A stretch of DNA of 8,685 bases from Propionibacteriaceae bacterium (GCA_003158895.1 PMLO01000133.1:21898-30582), one strand, 5' to 3'; positions 1 to 6,215 are shown, counted from the stretch's first letter. Notes: a model not told the origin generated them from the sequence alone. Program-made: numbers and translations.

Positions 1-899
1 AGGCCCAGGTTGCCCTCCTGGATGAGGTCCAGGAAGAGCATGCCGCGGCCGGTGTAGCGCTTCGCGAGCGAGACCACCAGTCGGAGGTTGGCCTCCAGCA
101 GGTGGTTCTTCGCGCGGCGCCCGTCCGTGGCGATCCACTCGTAGTCCTCGACGTCCACCGTCTTGACCGGGCTGGTGTCGTTGAGCCGCTCGTCGGCGAA
201 CAGGCCGGCCTCGATCCGCTTGGCGAGCTCGACCTCCTGCTCCGCGTTGAGGAGGGCGACCTTGCCGATCTGCTTGAGGTAGTCCTTGACGGGGTCGGCG
301 GTGGCGCCGGCTGCCATGACCTGCTGCTCGGGCTCGTCGGCATCGTCCGCGTCCGAGAGGCTGAAGCCCTCGTCCTCGGTGATCTCCTTCTCGACCACGG
401 CCTCTTTCTCCGGCTCGAACGACGTGTCGTCGACGTCCTCGAGTCCACGCTTCTTGCCGCCCACGGTGAGTACGACGTCATTCCCGTCGCGCACGAATGC
501 GACCGCCTTCTCGGTGCTGCCCGAGAGCGCTTCGACGATGGAGGGTGTCTCCTCGTCATCCTCGAGCTCCACGACCTCTTCGAGCTCGACGGTCAGGTCC
601 TCGATCTCGGTGACATCCACCTCTTCGAGCTCCTCGTCGACCTCGAGATCGTCCTCGGACACCTCGTCGGCGGAGGCGATCTCGGGTTCCGCGGCAGCCT
701 TCTTGCGTCGCGACGCAGGGGTGGCCGCCTCGCCAGCCGCTGCCTTGGCGCGGCTACGCCGTGGCGCGGGTACGGTCGGGGTCGTCGCCTCGAGGTCACC
801 GTCTTGGACCACCTCGACGATCGTGACTCCCCGAGGATTCCGCGTGGGGGCAGGCGTCGCGTCTGAGTCGTCGGAACGGGCTGCTGCGGATCGAACCAC
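1..899 (-). CDS. rpoD: Principal RNA polymerase sigma factor RpoD/SigA, N-terminal half (runs off left edge)
   Basis: This is the housekeeping sigma-70 factor that directs RNA polymerase to most promoters. Reading leftward, 299 codons are present and the frame is still open at base 1, so regions 2.3 to 4.2 lie outside the window. Residues about 46-70 are Ala/Lys/Arg-rich. Residues 71-120 hold about 26 Asp/Glu and no Lys/Arg. Residues 201-235 contain region 1.2 (ADPVKDYLKQIGKVALL, then ELAKRIEAGLFA). Residues 264-299 enter regions 2.1-2.2 (AKNHLLEANLRLVVSLAKRY, then FLDLIQEGNLG). The basic-then-acidic extension is usual for actinobacterial SigA/HrdB. I chose the GTG at 899 because AGAGG lies six bases upstream of it. 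An in-frame ATG at 938 and a GTG at 941 have no such site and would add only 13 or 14 residues. The gene diverges from the S9 peptidase gene. The family call is very secure; the exact start is likely but unproven. Confidence 0.95.
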   Translation of the reverse strand, partial: MVRSAAARSDDSDATPAPTRNPRGVTIVEVVQDGDLEATTPTVPAPRRSRAKAAAGEAATPASRRKKAAAEPEIASADEVSEDDLEVDEELEEVDVTEIEDLTVELEEVVELEDDEETPSIVEALSGSTEKAVAFVRDGNDVVLTVGGKKRGLEDVDDTSFEPEKEAVVEKEITEDEGFSLSDADDADEPEQQVMAAGATADPVKDYLKQIGKVALLNAEQEVELAKRIEAGLFADERLNDTSPVKTVDVEDYEWIATDGRRAKNHLLEANLRLVVSLAKRYTGRGMLFLDLIQEGNLG

Positions 900-905
900 T
901 GTGTG

Positions 906-910
906 CCTCT
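906..910 (-). promoter_or_regulatory. Ribosome binding site deciding the rpoD start
   Basis: On the minus strand AGAGG (910 to 906) is followed by six bases and the GTG at 899. This favours the GTG over the in-frame ATG at 938, which has no purine-rich stretch at a suitable distance. An ATG at 913 is out of frame with the sigma factor. Confidence 0.6.
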
Positions 911-992
911 CATGGGAGGTGTTTCTGACAAGGACCATCACGCCGGGCACCGCTACTAGAGCGTGCAGCGACCCGCGAGTGTCAATGGCCCA

Positions 993-1028
993 GTGGTCAA
1001 TAATGCCACGCCCCTAGGCCTCATCCAA
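993..1028 (-). promoter_or_regulatory. Candidate housekeeping promoter of rpoD
   Basis: Reading leftward, TTGGAT (1028-1023) is followed by 17 bases and CATTAT (1005-1000). This is a reasonable sigma-70-type pair that would start RNA near 993 and leave a leader of roughly 95 bases before the GTG at 899. A perfect TTGACA sits downstream at 985-980, but its best partner, TCTAGT at 960-955, is 19 bases away and poor. A second TTGACC at 1000-995 overlaps the CATTAT. The hexamers are seen in the sequence; that they act as promoters is inference. Confidence 0.35.
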
Positions 1029-1045
1029 CTCCGGCCTGGCCTAGA

Positions 1046-3175
1046 GTGACGCGGGTGCCAGCACCGATGCCTGACCGGATACCCAGCGAGACCTCGATCC
1101 ATTCAGTGAGGATCGTCGACCCCTATGCGTGGCTCGACGATCTCGAGGATCCTGCGGTGCTGGCCCACCTCGAAGCCGAGACGACGTTCGCCGACGAGCA
1201 AACCGCCCACCTCGCTCCCCTGAGGGAACGGATCGTGGCCGAGATCTCCTCCAGGACGCTGCAGACCGATCTGAGTGTGCCCGACTACGACGTCGACAGC
1301 GCCGGTCGCGCCTGGTGGTACTTCGCCCGTACCGTCGAGGGCCACGACTACCCGTCCTACCGACGCGCGCCTGCGCCCTCGCGCGACGACGTGCCTGACA
1401 TCGGCGACCCGATTGCCGACGAGACCGTGCTCATCGATCTCAATGCCGAGGCTGCGGGCCACGAGGTCTTCGCTGTCGGCGACGTCGACGTCTCGCCGTC
1501 CGGAGACATCCTGCTGTGGAGCAGCGACACCGCCGGAGAGGAGCTGTACACAGCGCACTTCCGCGACCTCACCTCTGGCGAGGAGCTCCCCGACGTCCTC
1601 GAGGACATCGCGAGCGTCTGCTGGATCGACGACCATCACGTCGCGTACACGGTTCTGGACGACTCCTGGCGTCCGTACCTCTTGCGACGTCACGCCCTCG
1701 GCACTCCCGTCAGCGAGGACGCCGACATCCTGCGCGAGGACGACGAGCGCTTCTGGCTCTCCGCCGGACGATCCGGGGATGACCGATGGCTGGTGATCGA
1801 CAGCGCGAGCAAGGCGTCGGGCGACGTGCACCTCCTGGACGTCAGTACTCCGACCGGTGCTCCCCTGCTCGTCGCGCCCCGCGTGGAAGGTGTGGAGTAC
1901 AGCGTCGAGCCGGCCGGTGACTGGCTGTACGTGGTCCACAACGCCGGTCATCAGGACTTCGAGCTCGCCGCGACGCGCGCGCAGCCCGAGCAGTGGCGCG
2001 ACTGGACCACGCTGATCGTCGGTGAGGACGGCGTCAGGCTGCTGGACGTCACCGCCTACGCCGACCACCTCGTCGTACACCTCCGCCGCGACGGTCTCCC
2101 CCGCCTGATGGTGATCCCCAGAGCCGAGGACGGGTCGACAGGTACGGGATGGTTGCTGGACGCCACGGCCGACCTCGAGTCGGTCGGGGCCGCCGACCAG
2201 CAGTACCACGCGGACCGCCTGCGCCTCCACCGGGAGTCGTACGTCGACCCTGCGACAGTCGTCGAGGTCGCCTGGGAGGGTACAGGTGAGCGCATCCTGA
2301 AGCGCCAGCCGGTCCTGCCGGATCCTGAGGGCCGGCCGTTCCTCTCCGAGGACTACGTCCAGTGGCGGCTCTGGGCGCCCGGCGACGACGGCGTACAGGT
2401 TCCCGTCTCCGTGGTGAGTCGCAAGGACACGCCATGGCCCGCACCGTGCGTCCTGTACGGCTACGGCGCGTACGAGACCAGCCTCGATCCCGGCTTCTCC
2501 GTGGCGCGCCTCAGCCTGCTCGACCGGGGCGTCGTCGTCGCGTACGCCCATGTCCGGGGCGGCGGTGAGCTGGGCCGCGCCTGGTACACGCAGGGTCGGC
2601 TCGCCGCCAAGCCGACGACGTTCAGCGACTTCGTGGCGGTTGGACGCCACCTCGTGAGCGCCGGCGTCGCGGCACCAGGGCGCCTCGCCGCCCGAGGGGC
2701 ATCGGCCGGCGGCCTCACGGTCGGGGCGGCGATCAACCTCGCCCCCGACCTCTTCTGCGCCGCACAGGTCGGCGTGGGCTTCCTCGACCCGCTAACGGCG
2801 ATGCTCGCCGAGGACCTGCCGCTGACGATCACCGAACGGGACGAGTGGGGTGACCCGGTCGCCGATCCGGAAGCGTTCGCGACGATCGCCGGCTACAGCC
2901 CGTACGGCAACATCGGCCATGGCCGCTACCCGGACGTCCTGGCCACAGCTGGCCTCCATGACCAGCGCGTGGCCGCCTCGGAACCAGCGAAGTGGGTGGC
3001 TGCGTTGCGGGCGCGGCCCGACGCCTCAGGCCAGGCACTGCTGCGTGTGGAGGTGGGCGGGCACCAGGGCGCCACCGGCCGGTACCAGGCGTGGCGGGAC
3101 GAGGCGTACGAGCTGGCGTGGCTGTTGGACCGCCTCGGCGCGGCATCAGGGTTGCCCCACACCACCTCAGGGTAG
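1046..3175 (+). CDS. S9-family serine oligopeptidase, oligopeptidase B-like
   Basis: This is a predicted cytosolic serine peptidase that cleaves short peptides, probably after basic residues if it is a true oligopeptidase B. The 709 residues fit the family (about 680-720) and there is no signal peptide. The N-terminal start of the S9 beta-propeller domain is recognisable (DPYAWLDDLEDP, 25-36). The propeller runs to about residue 430, and the alpha/beta hydrolase domain follows from YGYGAYETSLDPGF (471-484) onward. The catalytic triad is complete: Ser553 in GASAGG, Asp639 in GLHDQRV and His673 in GGHQG. SEPAKWVAALR (645-655) is typical of the group. E597 and D599 (ERDEWGDP) align with the acidic pair that, in oligopeptidase B, binds the basic P1 side chain. 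The GTG at 1046 has no convincing Shine-Dalgarno; in-frame GTG 1055 and ATG 1067 are alternatives and the N-terminus before residue 20 is uncertain. The gene lies between two sigma factor genes and diverges from rpoD. A prolyl oligopeptidase specificity is less likely but not excluded. Confidence 0.9.
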   Translation: MTRVPAPMPDRIPSETSIHSVRIVDPYAWLDDLEDPAVLAHLEAETTFADEQTAHLAPLRERIVAEISSRTLQTDLSVPDYDVDSAGRAWWYFARTVEGHDYPSYRRAPAPSRDDVPDIGDPIADETVLIDLNAEAAGHEVFAVGDVDVSPSGDILLWSSDTAGEELYTAHFRDLTSGEELPDVLEDIASVCWIDDHHVAYTVLDDSWRPYLLRRHALGTPVSEDADILREDDERFWLSAGRSGDDRWLVIDSASKASGDVHLLDVSTPTGAPLLVAPRVEGVEYSVEPAGDWLYVVHNAGHQDFELAATRAQPEQWRDWTTLIVGEDGVRLLDVTAYADHLVVHLRRDGLPRLMVIPRAEDGSTGTGWLLDATADLESVGAADQQYHADRLRLHRESYVDPATVVEVAWEGTGERILKRQPVLPDPEGRPFLSEDYVQWRLWAPGDDGVQVPVSVVSRKDTPWPAPCVLYGYGAYETSLDPGFSVARLSLLDRGVVVAYAHVRGGGELGRAWYTQGRLAAKPTTFSDFVAVGRHLVSAGVAAPGRLAARGASAGGLTVGAAINLAPDLFCAAQVGVGFLDPLTAMLAEDLPLTITERDEWGDPVADPEAFATIAGYSPYGNIGHGRYPDVLATAGLHDQRVAASEPAKWVAALRARPDASGQALLRVEVGGHQGATGRYQAWRDEAYELAWLLDRLGAASGLPHTTSG

Positions 3176-3201
3176 GTTCAGGGTCCGTTTCCCAGGCTGG
3201 A

Positions 3202-3229
3202 GGGAAACCTTTCGGGGTACTCAAGCGTT
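3202..3229 (+). promoter_or_regulatory. Candidate ECF-sigma (SigE/SigH/SigR-type) promoter of the sigB-like gene
   Basis: GGGAAAC at 3202-3208 is followed by 17 bases and CGTT at 3226-3229. This resembles actinobacterial ECF promoters for redox and envelope stress (GGAA-type -35, GTT-type -10, about 17-19 bases between cores). Transcription would start near 3236, giving a leader of about 20 bases that contains the ribosome binding site of the next gene. Group 2 sigma genes in actinobacteria are known to be driven by such sigma factors. The -35 is not a perfect match (GGAAA rather than GGAAC/T). A housekeeping-like TAGGTT at 3173-3178 also exists, but its -35 candidate is spaced only 15 bases away. 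Confidence 0.4.
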
Positions 3230-3244
3230 GTGATGGTGACGACG

Positions 3245-3250
3245 AAAGGA
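3245..3250 (+). promoter_or_regulatory. Ribosome binding site deciding the sigB-like start
   Basis: AAAGGA ends six bases before the ATG at 3257. The longer in-frame reading from the GTG at 3230 would place this site inside the coding region and has no good site of its own. Confidence 0.7.
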
Positions 3251-3256
3251 TCCCTC

Positions 3257-4210
3257 ATGGCACTGACCACCGCCCGCAGGACCCGCACCACCGAAGGAAT
3301 CGATGGCAAGGATGCCGTCGGTCTCTACCTCGACGGCATTGCCAAGACCGCACTGCTGAGCGCTGAGGAAGAGGTCGAGCTGGCCCGTCGCATCGAAGCC
3401 GGGCTGTACGCGCAGGCCATCCTGGACGGCGAGATCATCAACGAGGTCCGTGGGAAGAAGCCGGTTCGCGCGACGCGCAAGGAACTCGAGGAGCTGGCTT
3501 GGATCGGTGAGGAAGCGATGAACCGCTTCGTCACCGCGAACCTGCGACTCGTGGTCTCGGTCGCTCGCAAGTACGGACGTTCCGCGATGCCGCTGCTCGA
3601 TCTCGTGCAGGAAGGCAACACCGGACTGATCCGTGCGGTCGAGAAGTTCGACTACACGAAGGGCTTCAAGTTCTCTACGTACGCGACGTGGTGGGTCCGT
3701 CAGTCGATAAGCCGCGGCATCGCACAGCAGGGCCGCATCGTCCGGCTCCCCGTGCACGTCGCCGAGCAGATCAACCAGGTCTCCGCCATCCGCCGCAACC
3801 TCGAGCGCAAGTTCGGCCGTGACCCCGATCTGAAGGAGATCGCCGAGGAGATGGGGATCGAGGAGGAGAAGGTCCTCGAGCTCATCCAGTTCTCCCGCGA
3901 GCACGTCTCCCTGGACGCGCCGGTCGAGGAGGACGGTGACACCGCGCTCGGTGACCTCATCGCTCGCGAGCCCGCTCCTGGTCCCGACGAGATGGTGCTG
4001 GACGCCGAAGAGCGTGCCCGGCTCGAGCAGATGCTCTCCAGGCTCGACGAGAGGTCCGCCGATGTCGTACGCCGTCGGTACGGCCTTCTCGACGGCCGCC
4101 AGGCCAAGCTCGCCGACATCGGCGAGGTCTGGGGCATCACCGCCGAGCGCGTGCGCCAGATCGAGCGCCACGCCATCGCCAAGCTGCGCAGCGGCGAGCT
4201 CGCCGCCTGA
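3257..4210 (+). CDS. sigB: Group 2 sigma-70 factor, SigB-like
   Basis: This is an alternative or auxiliary sigma factor of the primary-like group 2 class, which binds core RNA polymerase and recognises promoters close to those of RpoD, often in stress or stationary phase. The protein has 317 residues and no region 1.1. Region 1.2 is at about 19-52 (VGLYLDGIAKTALL, ELARRIEAGLYA). Regions 2.1-2.4 are at about 83-155 (NLRLVVSVARKYGR; FDYTKGFKFSTYATWWVRQS). Region 3 runs from about 160 to 245 (LPVHVAEQINQ; FGRDPDLKEIAEEMGI). Region 4.2 is at about 284-312 (LADIGEVWGITAERVRQIE). The recognition helix has Ala296 where the usual TRER motif has Arg. The protein stops soon after the helix, without the usual longer tail. 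I start at the ATG at 3257 because of the AAAGGA site. The gene lies 81 bases after the S9 peptidase gene and may have its own stress promoter. The class is secure. The name sigB is by type, and orthology to mycobacterial SigB is inferred. Confidence 0.93.
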   Translation: MALTTARRTRTTEGIDGKDAVGLYLDGIAKTALLSAEEEVELARRIEAGLYAQAILDGEIINEVRGKKPVRATRKELEELAWIGEEAMNRFVTANLRLVVSVARKYGRSAMPLLDLVQEGNTGLIRAVEKFDYTKGFKFSTYATWWVRQSISRGIAQQGRIVRLPVHVAEQINQVSAIRRNLERKFGRDPDLKEIAEEMGIEEEKVLELIQFSREHVSLDAPVEEDGDTALGDLIAREPAPGPDEMVLDAEERARLEQMLSRLDERSADVVRRRYGLLDGRQAKLADIGEVWGITAERVRQIERHAIAKLRSGELAA

Positions 4211-4219
4211 CATTCGCAT

Positions 4220-4247
4220 CGCCGCCCTCCTTTCCTGGGGGGCGGCG
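4220..4247. terminator. Bidirectional hairpin terminator between converging genes
   Basis: CGCCGCCC (4220-4227) pairs perfectly with GGGCGGCG (4240-4247). The stem extends by one G-T and two G-C pairs to 11 pairs around the loop TTTCCT (4231-4236). It lies between the stop of the sigB-like gene (4210) and the stop of the converging tesB gene (4251), where both transcripts must end. There is no long T run on either side, so it could be a weak intrinsic or transcript-protecting hairpin, as is common in actinobacteria. Confidence 0.75.
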
Positions 4248-4250
4248 TTG

Positions 4251-5102
4251 TCATGCCTGAGGGTCGACGACCCGGATCAACCCCTCCTGGGCCGTTGAGG
4301 CAGCCAGACCGGCCGCCGAGAAGATCCTGCCCAGTGAGAACCCCCGCGCGCCCGACGCCGACGGCGAGATCTGGTCGTACAACACCCAGTCGTCAGCGCG
4401 TACAGGCCGGTGGAACCACATGGCGTGGTCCAGCGAGGCGGCGACCATGCCCGGCCCGTACGACAACCCGTGCGGGATGAGGCTCACACTCAGGATCGTC
4501 AGGTCGGACAGGTAGGCGAGGACCGCCTGGTGGAGCACGGGATCATCCGGGAGGCGGCCGTTGGCCCGAACCCACACGGCAAGCGACGCGCGATGGTGCG
4601 GAGGCGCGTCGTCGAAACCCGACGCATAGCGGACCTCGAGCTCCTCCCACTGCCCGAACGTGGGCCGCGCGCTCGGACCAAGACGGCGTACGAGGACCTC
4701 CGACATGCTCGGGCACTCGTCAGGCCCCGGCACGTCGGGTATCGGGTCCTGGTGCTCCAGTCCCGGCTCGGGCGCCTGCGCCGAGCACCCCATGGTGAAG
4801 ATGCGACGCCCACCTTGCCGGGCAGTGACCAGACGCGTCGAGAAGTGCCGCCCGTCACGGGTCGGCAGCACGTCGTACAGGATCGGCGAGTCCGCGCGCC
4901 CAGCCTCGAGGAACTGGGCGTGCAGCGAGTGCAGCACGCGTCCCTCCGGGAGGGTGCCGTACGCCGCCACGACGGACTGCGCCAGCACCTGCCCTCCGTA
5001 CGTGCGCTGCATGCGTGTCTGGGCTGCCGGGCCCCGGAACAGGTCGGGTTCGATCTGCTCCAGGTCGAGGACCGCGACCAGATCGTCGATCGTACGTGGC
5101 AT
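4251..5102 (-). CDS. tesB: Acyl-CoA thioesterase II (TesB family)
   Basis: This enzyme hydrolyses medium- and long-chain acyl-CoA to free fatty acid and CoA, probably in the cytosol. The 283 residues match the family (about 285). It is a double hotdog-fold protein: the first half carries TYGGQVLAQS (34-43) and LHAQFLEAG (60-68), the second YLSDLTIL (197-204), SLDHAMWFHRP (223-233) and STAQEGLIR (269-277). By comparison with E. coli TesB (Asp204, Thr228, Gln278), the active-site residues would be Asp200, Ser223 (Ser in place of Thr) and Gln272. The ATG at 5102 lies three bases after the stop of the PAC2 gene and has only a weak AGGA some 15 bases upstream, so translation is probably coupled to PAC2. 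The gene ends at a hairpin facing the sigB-like gene. Family assignment is firm; the preferred chain length cannot be read from the sequence. Confidence 0.93.
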   Translation of the reverse strand: MPRTIDDLVAVLDLEQIEPDLFRGPAAQTRMQRTYGGQVLAQSVVAAYGTLPEGRVLHSLHAQFLEAGRADSPILYDVLPTRDGRHFSTRLVTARQGGRRIFTMGCSAQAPEPGLEHQDPIPDVPGPDECPSMSEVLVRRLGPSARPTFGQWEELEVRYASGFDDAPPHHRASLAVWVRANGRLPDDPVLHQAVLAYLSDLTILSVSLIPHGLSYGPGMVAASLDHAMWFHRPVRADDWVLYDQISPSASGARGFSLGRIFSAAGLAASTAQEGLIRVVDPQA

Positions 5103-5105
5103 GGC

Positions 5106-5996
5106 TTACGGGTTCTGGTCCTGCTCGCGGTCCGCGAGGAACTTCTCGAACTCGGCGGCGATCTCGTCGGCGCTGGGCATGGGCGTGGCGCGTTCGTGCG
5201 CCGTGTCGAACGCATCCTCCAGCGCCGCGACGAGCTCGCTGGTCTCAGCCGACCCGGCAACCTCCTCGCCGATGAGCTCCCTGTTCTCGACGATCTCCTC
5301 GTCGAGGTCACCCAGCGGGATACGCAGCCCGGTGTCCTCCATGAGCGAGGAGAGCACGACCTTCACGGCCTGCGGGAACTGGATCTGGGACAGGTAGTGC
5401 GGCACGTGCGCGACGTACCCCATCGCGACCCGTCCAACCTCTCCCGCACGCAGCTCGAGCATCGCGGACCACTGTCCAGGGACGTCCATCCGGTCGATGA
5501 GCGGCGGGTTGTCGTGGGCGAGATCCTGCAGCGTCGCGTGACGGGTGATGCCTGTGGGCCGCGTGTGCGGAACGGCCATCGGGATGCCCGCGCCTGTATA
5601 GAGCCGGCTGACGCCCAGCTCGTCGCAGATCGACAACGTCGCCGTCACCATCCGCTCCCAGCGGGAGTCCGGCTCCTGGCCGTGCATGAGGAGGAACGGG
5701 CGTCCCGTCTCGTCAGTGAGCTTGTCGAGGACGAGGTGGGGCATCTGGATCGCGGTCCAGCGGTACGTGTCGAACGTCATGATCGGCCGGCGGCTGCGGA
5801 AGTCGTGGAGCACGTCGATGTCGAACGTCGCGACGCGCTCGGGATGGCACGTGCTCAACAGATGGTTCGCGGTTCCGTGCGTGACCCTGCCTGCGTCGAG
5901 GAACCCGTCGAGGAGATGGATCAGCGGCGCATCGACGCCACGTACGGTCTCCCAGGTCTCGGGCACCACCTCGTACAACTCTCGCGGTTGGTTCAC
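5106..5996 (-). CDS. PAC2 (proteasome assembly chaperone 2) family protein
   Basis: This 296-residue protein belongs to the actinobacterial branch of the PAC2 family. Members share a fold with eukaryotic proteasome assembly chaperones, but their bacterial role is not established. Characteristic segments in order are DGFLDAG (30-36), TFDIDVLHDFRSRRP (57-71), GQEPDSRWERM (106-116), PHTRP (143-147) and HVPHYLSQ (197-204). An acidic helical tail ends in DEIAAEFEKFLADRE (277-291), which I recall as typical of actinobacterial members. I chose the GTG at 5996 because the family similarity begins shortly after it. The frame stays open to 6128, but that added stretch is Arg/Pro-rich and unlike the family. 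The GTG is preceded by TAGCCT with seven bases between, which fits a leaderless start. The gene is followed three bases later by tesB. Related PAC2 genes lie near sigB in other actinobacteria such as Mycobacterium and Corynebacterium (from memory). Confidence 0.88.
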   Translation of the reverse strand: MNQPRELYEVVPETWETVRGVDAPLIHLLDGFLDAGRVTHGTANHLLSTCHPERVATFDIDVLHDFRSRRPIMTFDTYRWTAIQMPHLVLDKLTDETGRPFLLMHGQEPDSRWERMVTATLSICDELGVSRLYTGAGIPMAVPHTRPTGITRHATLQDLAHDNPPLIDRMDVPGQWSAMLELRAGEVGRVAMGYVAHVPHYLSQIQFPQAVKVVLSSLMEDTGLRIPLGDLDEEIVENRELIGEEVAGSAETSELVAALEDAFDTAHERATPMPSADEIAAEFEKFLADREQDQNP

Positions 5997-6009
5997 GTCC
6001 CCGAGGCTA
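5997..6009 (-). promoter_or_regulatory. Candidate leaderless promoter of the PAC2-tesB pair
   Basis: TAGCCT (6009-6004) fits the actinobacterial -10 pattern TAnnnT. Seven bases separate it from the GTG at 5996, so RNA would begin at or next to the start codon. No recognisable -35 is seen at 16-18 bases upstream, and no clear Shine-Dalgarno is present. Confidence 0.35.
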
Positions 6010-6063
6010 CGACCTGGAGCCAACGGCCGCCTGCGGTACCGACAATCGGGGCCGGTCAGGATT

Positions 6064-6089
6064 CGTGGGTCGGGCCTCGCGAACCCACG
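6064..6089. repeat. Inverted repeat, 7-base arms, in the gap before PAC2
   Basis: CGTGGGT (6064-6070) and ACCCACG (6083-6089) are perfect reverse complements separated by 12 bases. The site lies 68 to 93 bases upstream of the chosen PAC2 start. It could be an operator-like site or an RNA hairpin; nothing further can be said. Confidence 0.5.
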
Positions 6090-6136
6090 TTCGGGCGGTA
6101 GAGGTACGCCGGGCCGGGAGCGCCTCACGGCGCGGG

Positions 6137-6157
6137 GCCGCTCGTAGCGGCTGATTT
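6137..6157 (+). terminator. Hairpin followed by a short T run; apparently without a gene to end
   Basis: GCCGCT (6137-6142), loop CGT, AGCGGC (6146-6151), then TGATTTT on the plus strand. This looks like a small intrinsic terminator read rightward, but every gene nearby is on the minus strand. It may stop stray antisense transcription into the 199-residue gene and hrpA, or be a structure in a leftward leader. Terminator function is uncertain. Confidence 0.35.
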
Positions 6158-6202
6158 TGGAGCCCGGGGCATCCGCGACCCGGCGTACCAGGCGCCAGTG
6201 TA

Positions 6203-6215
6203 GGGGCCTCGCCCC
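6203..6215. other. Small GC hairpin downstream of the 199-residue gene
   Basis: GGGGC (6203-6207), loop CTC, GCCCC (6211-6215). It lies 17 bases past the stop of the leftward gene ending at 6232, so it could end or protect the hrpA operon transcript. There is no T run after it on the minus strand. Confidence 0.35.

Noticed and set aside
593..931. 112-codon minus-strand frame starting at ATG 931
   Set aside because: It overlaps rpoD in another frame and gives an Arg/Pro-rich product. The true sigma frame is continuous from 899 to the left edge.
102..1017. Plus-strand frames of 254 and 243 codons opposite rpoD
   Set aside because: They are shadows of the acidic RpoD N-terminus; Glu/Asp codons read backward give Leu/Val- or Ser-rich strings.
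1103..2650. 515-codon open frame on the minus strand
   Set aside because: It is opposite the S9 peptidase, which has its full catalytic triad. The minus-strand product is Val/Gly/Arg-rich with no motif.
3152..3178. Housekeeping promoter TTGCCC with TAGGTT before the sigB-like gene
   Set aside because: The spacer is only 15 bases and TAGGTT contains the stop codon of the peptidase gene. It is possible but weaker than the GGAA/GTT candidate.
3230..3256. Longer start (GTG 3230) for the sigB-like gene
   Set aside because: It would swallow the AAAGGA ribosome binding site and overlap the candidate promoter. The ATG at 3257 has ideal spacing.
4410..6101. 563-codon open frame on the plus strand
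   Set aside because: It lies opposite tesB and PAC2, which have clear family motifs. Its translation is Arg/Val/Gly-rich without recognisable motifs, as expected for the antisense frame of high-GC genes.
5997..6128. Longer start (6128) for the PAC2 gene
   Set aside because: The extra 44 residues are Arg/Pro-rich and unlike the family, and no ribosome binding site is seen there.
6061..6130. tRNA-like look of the arms around GGGTTCG on the minus strand near 6087
   Set aside because: No acceptor, D and anticodon arms could be assembled around it; the stem has a 12-base loop, not the 7-base T-loop.
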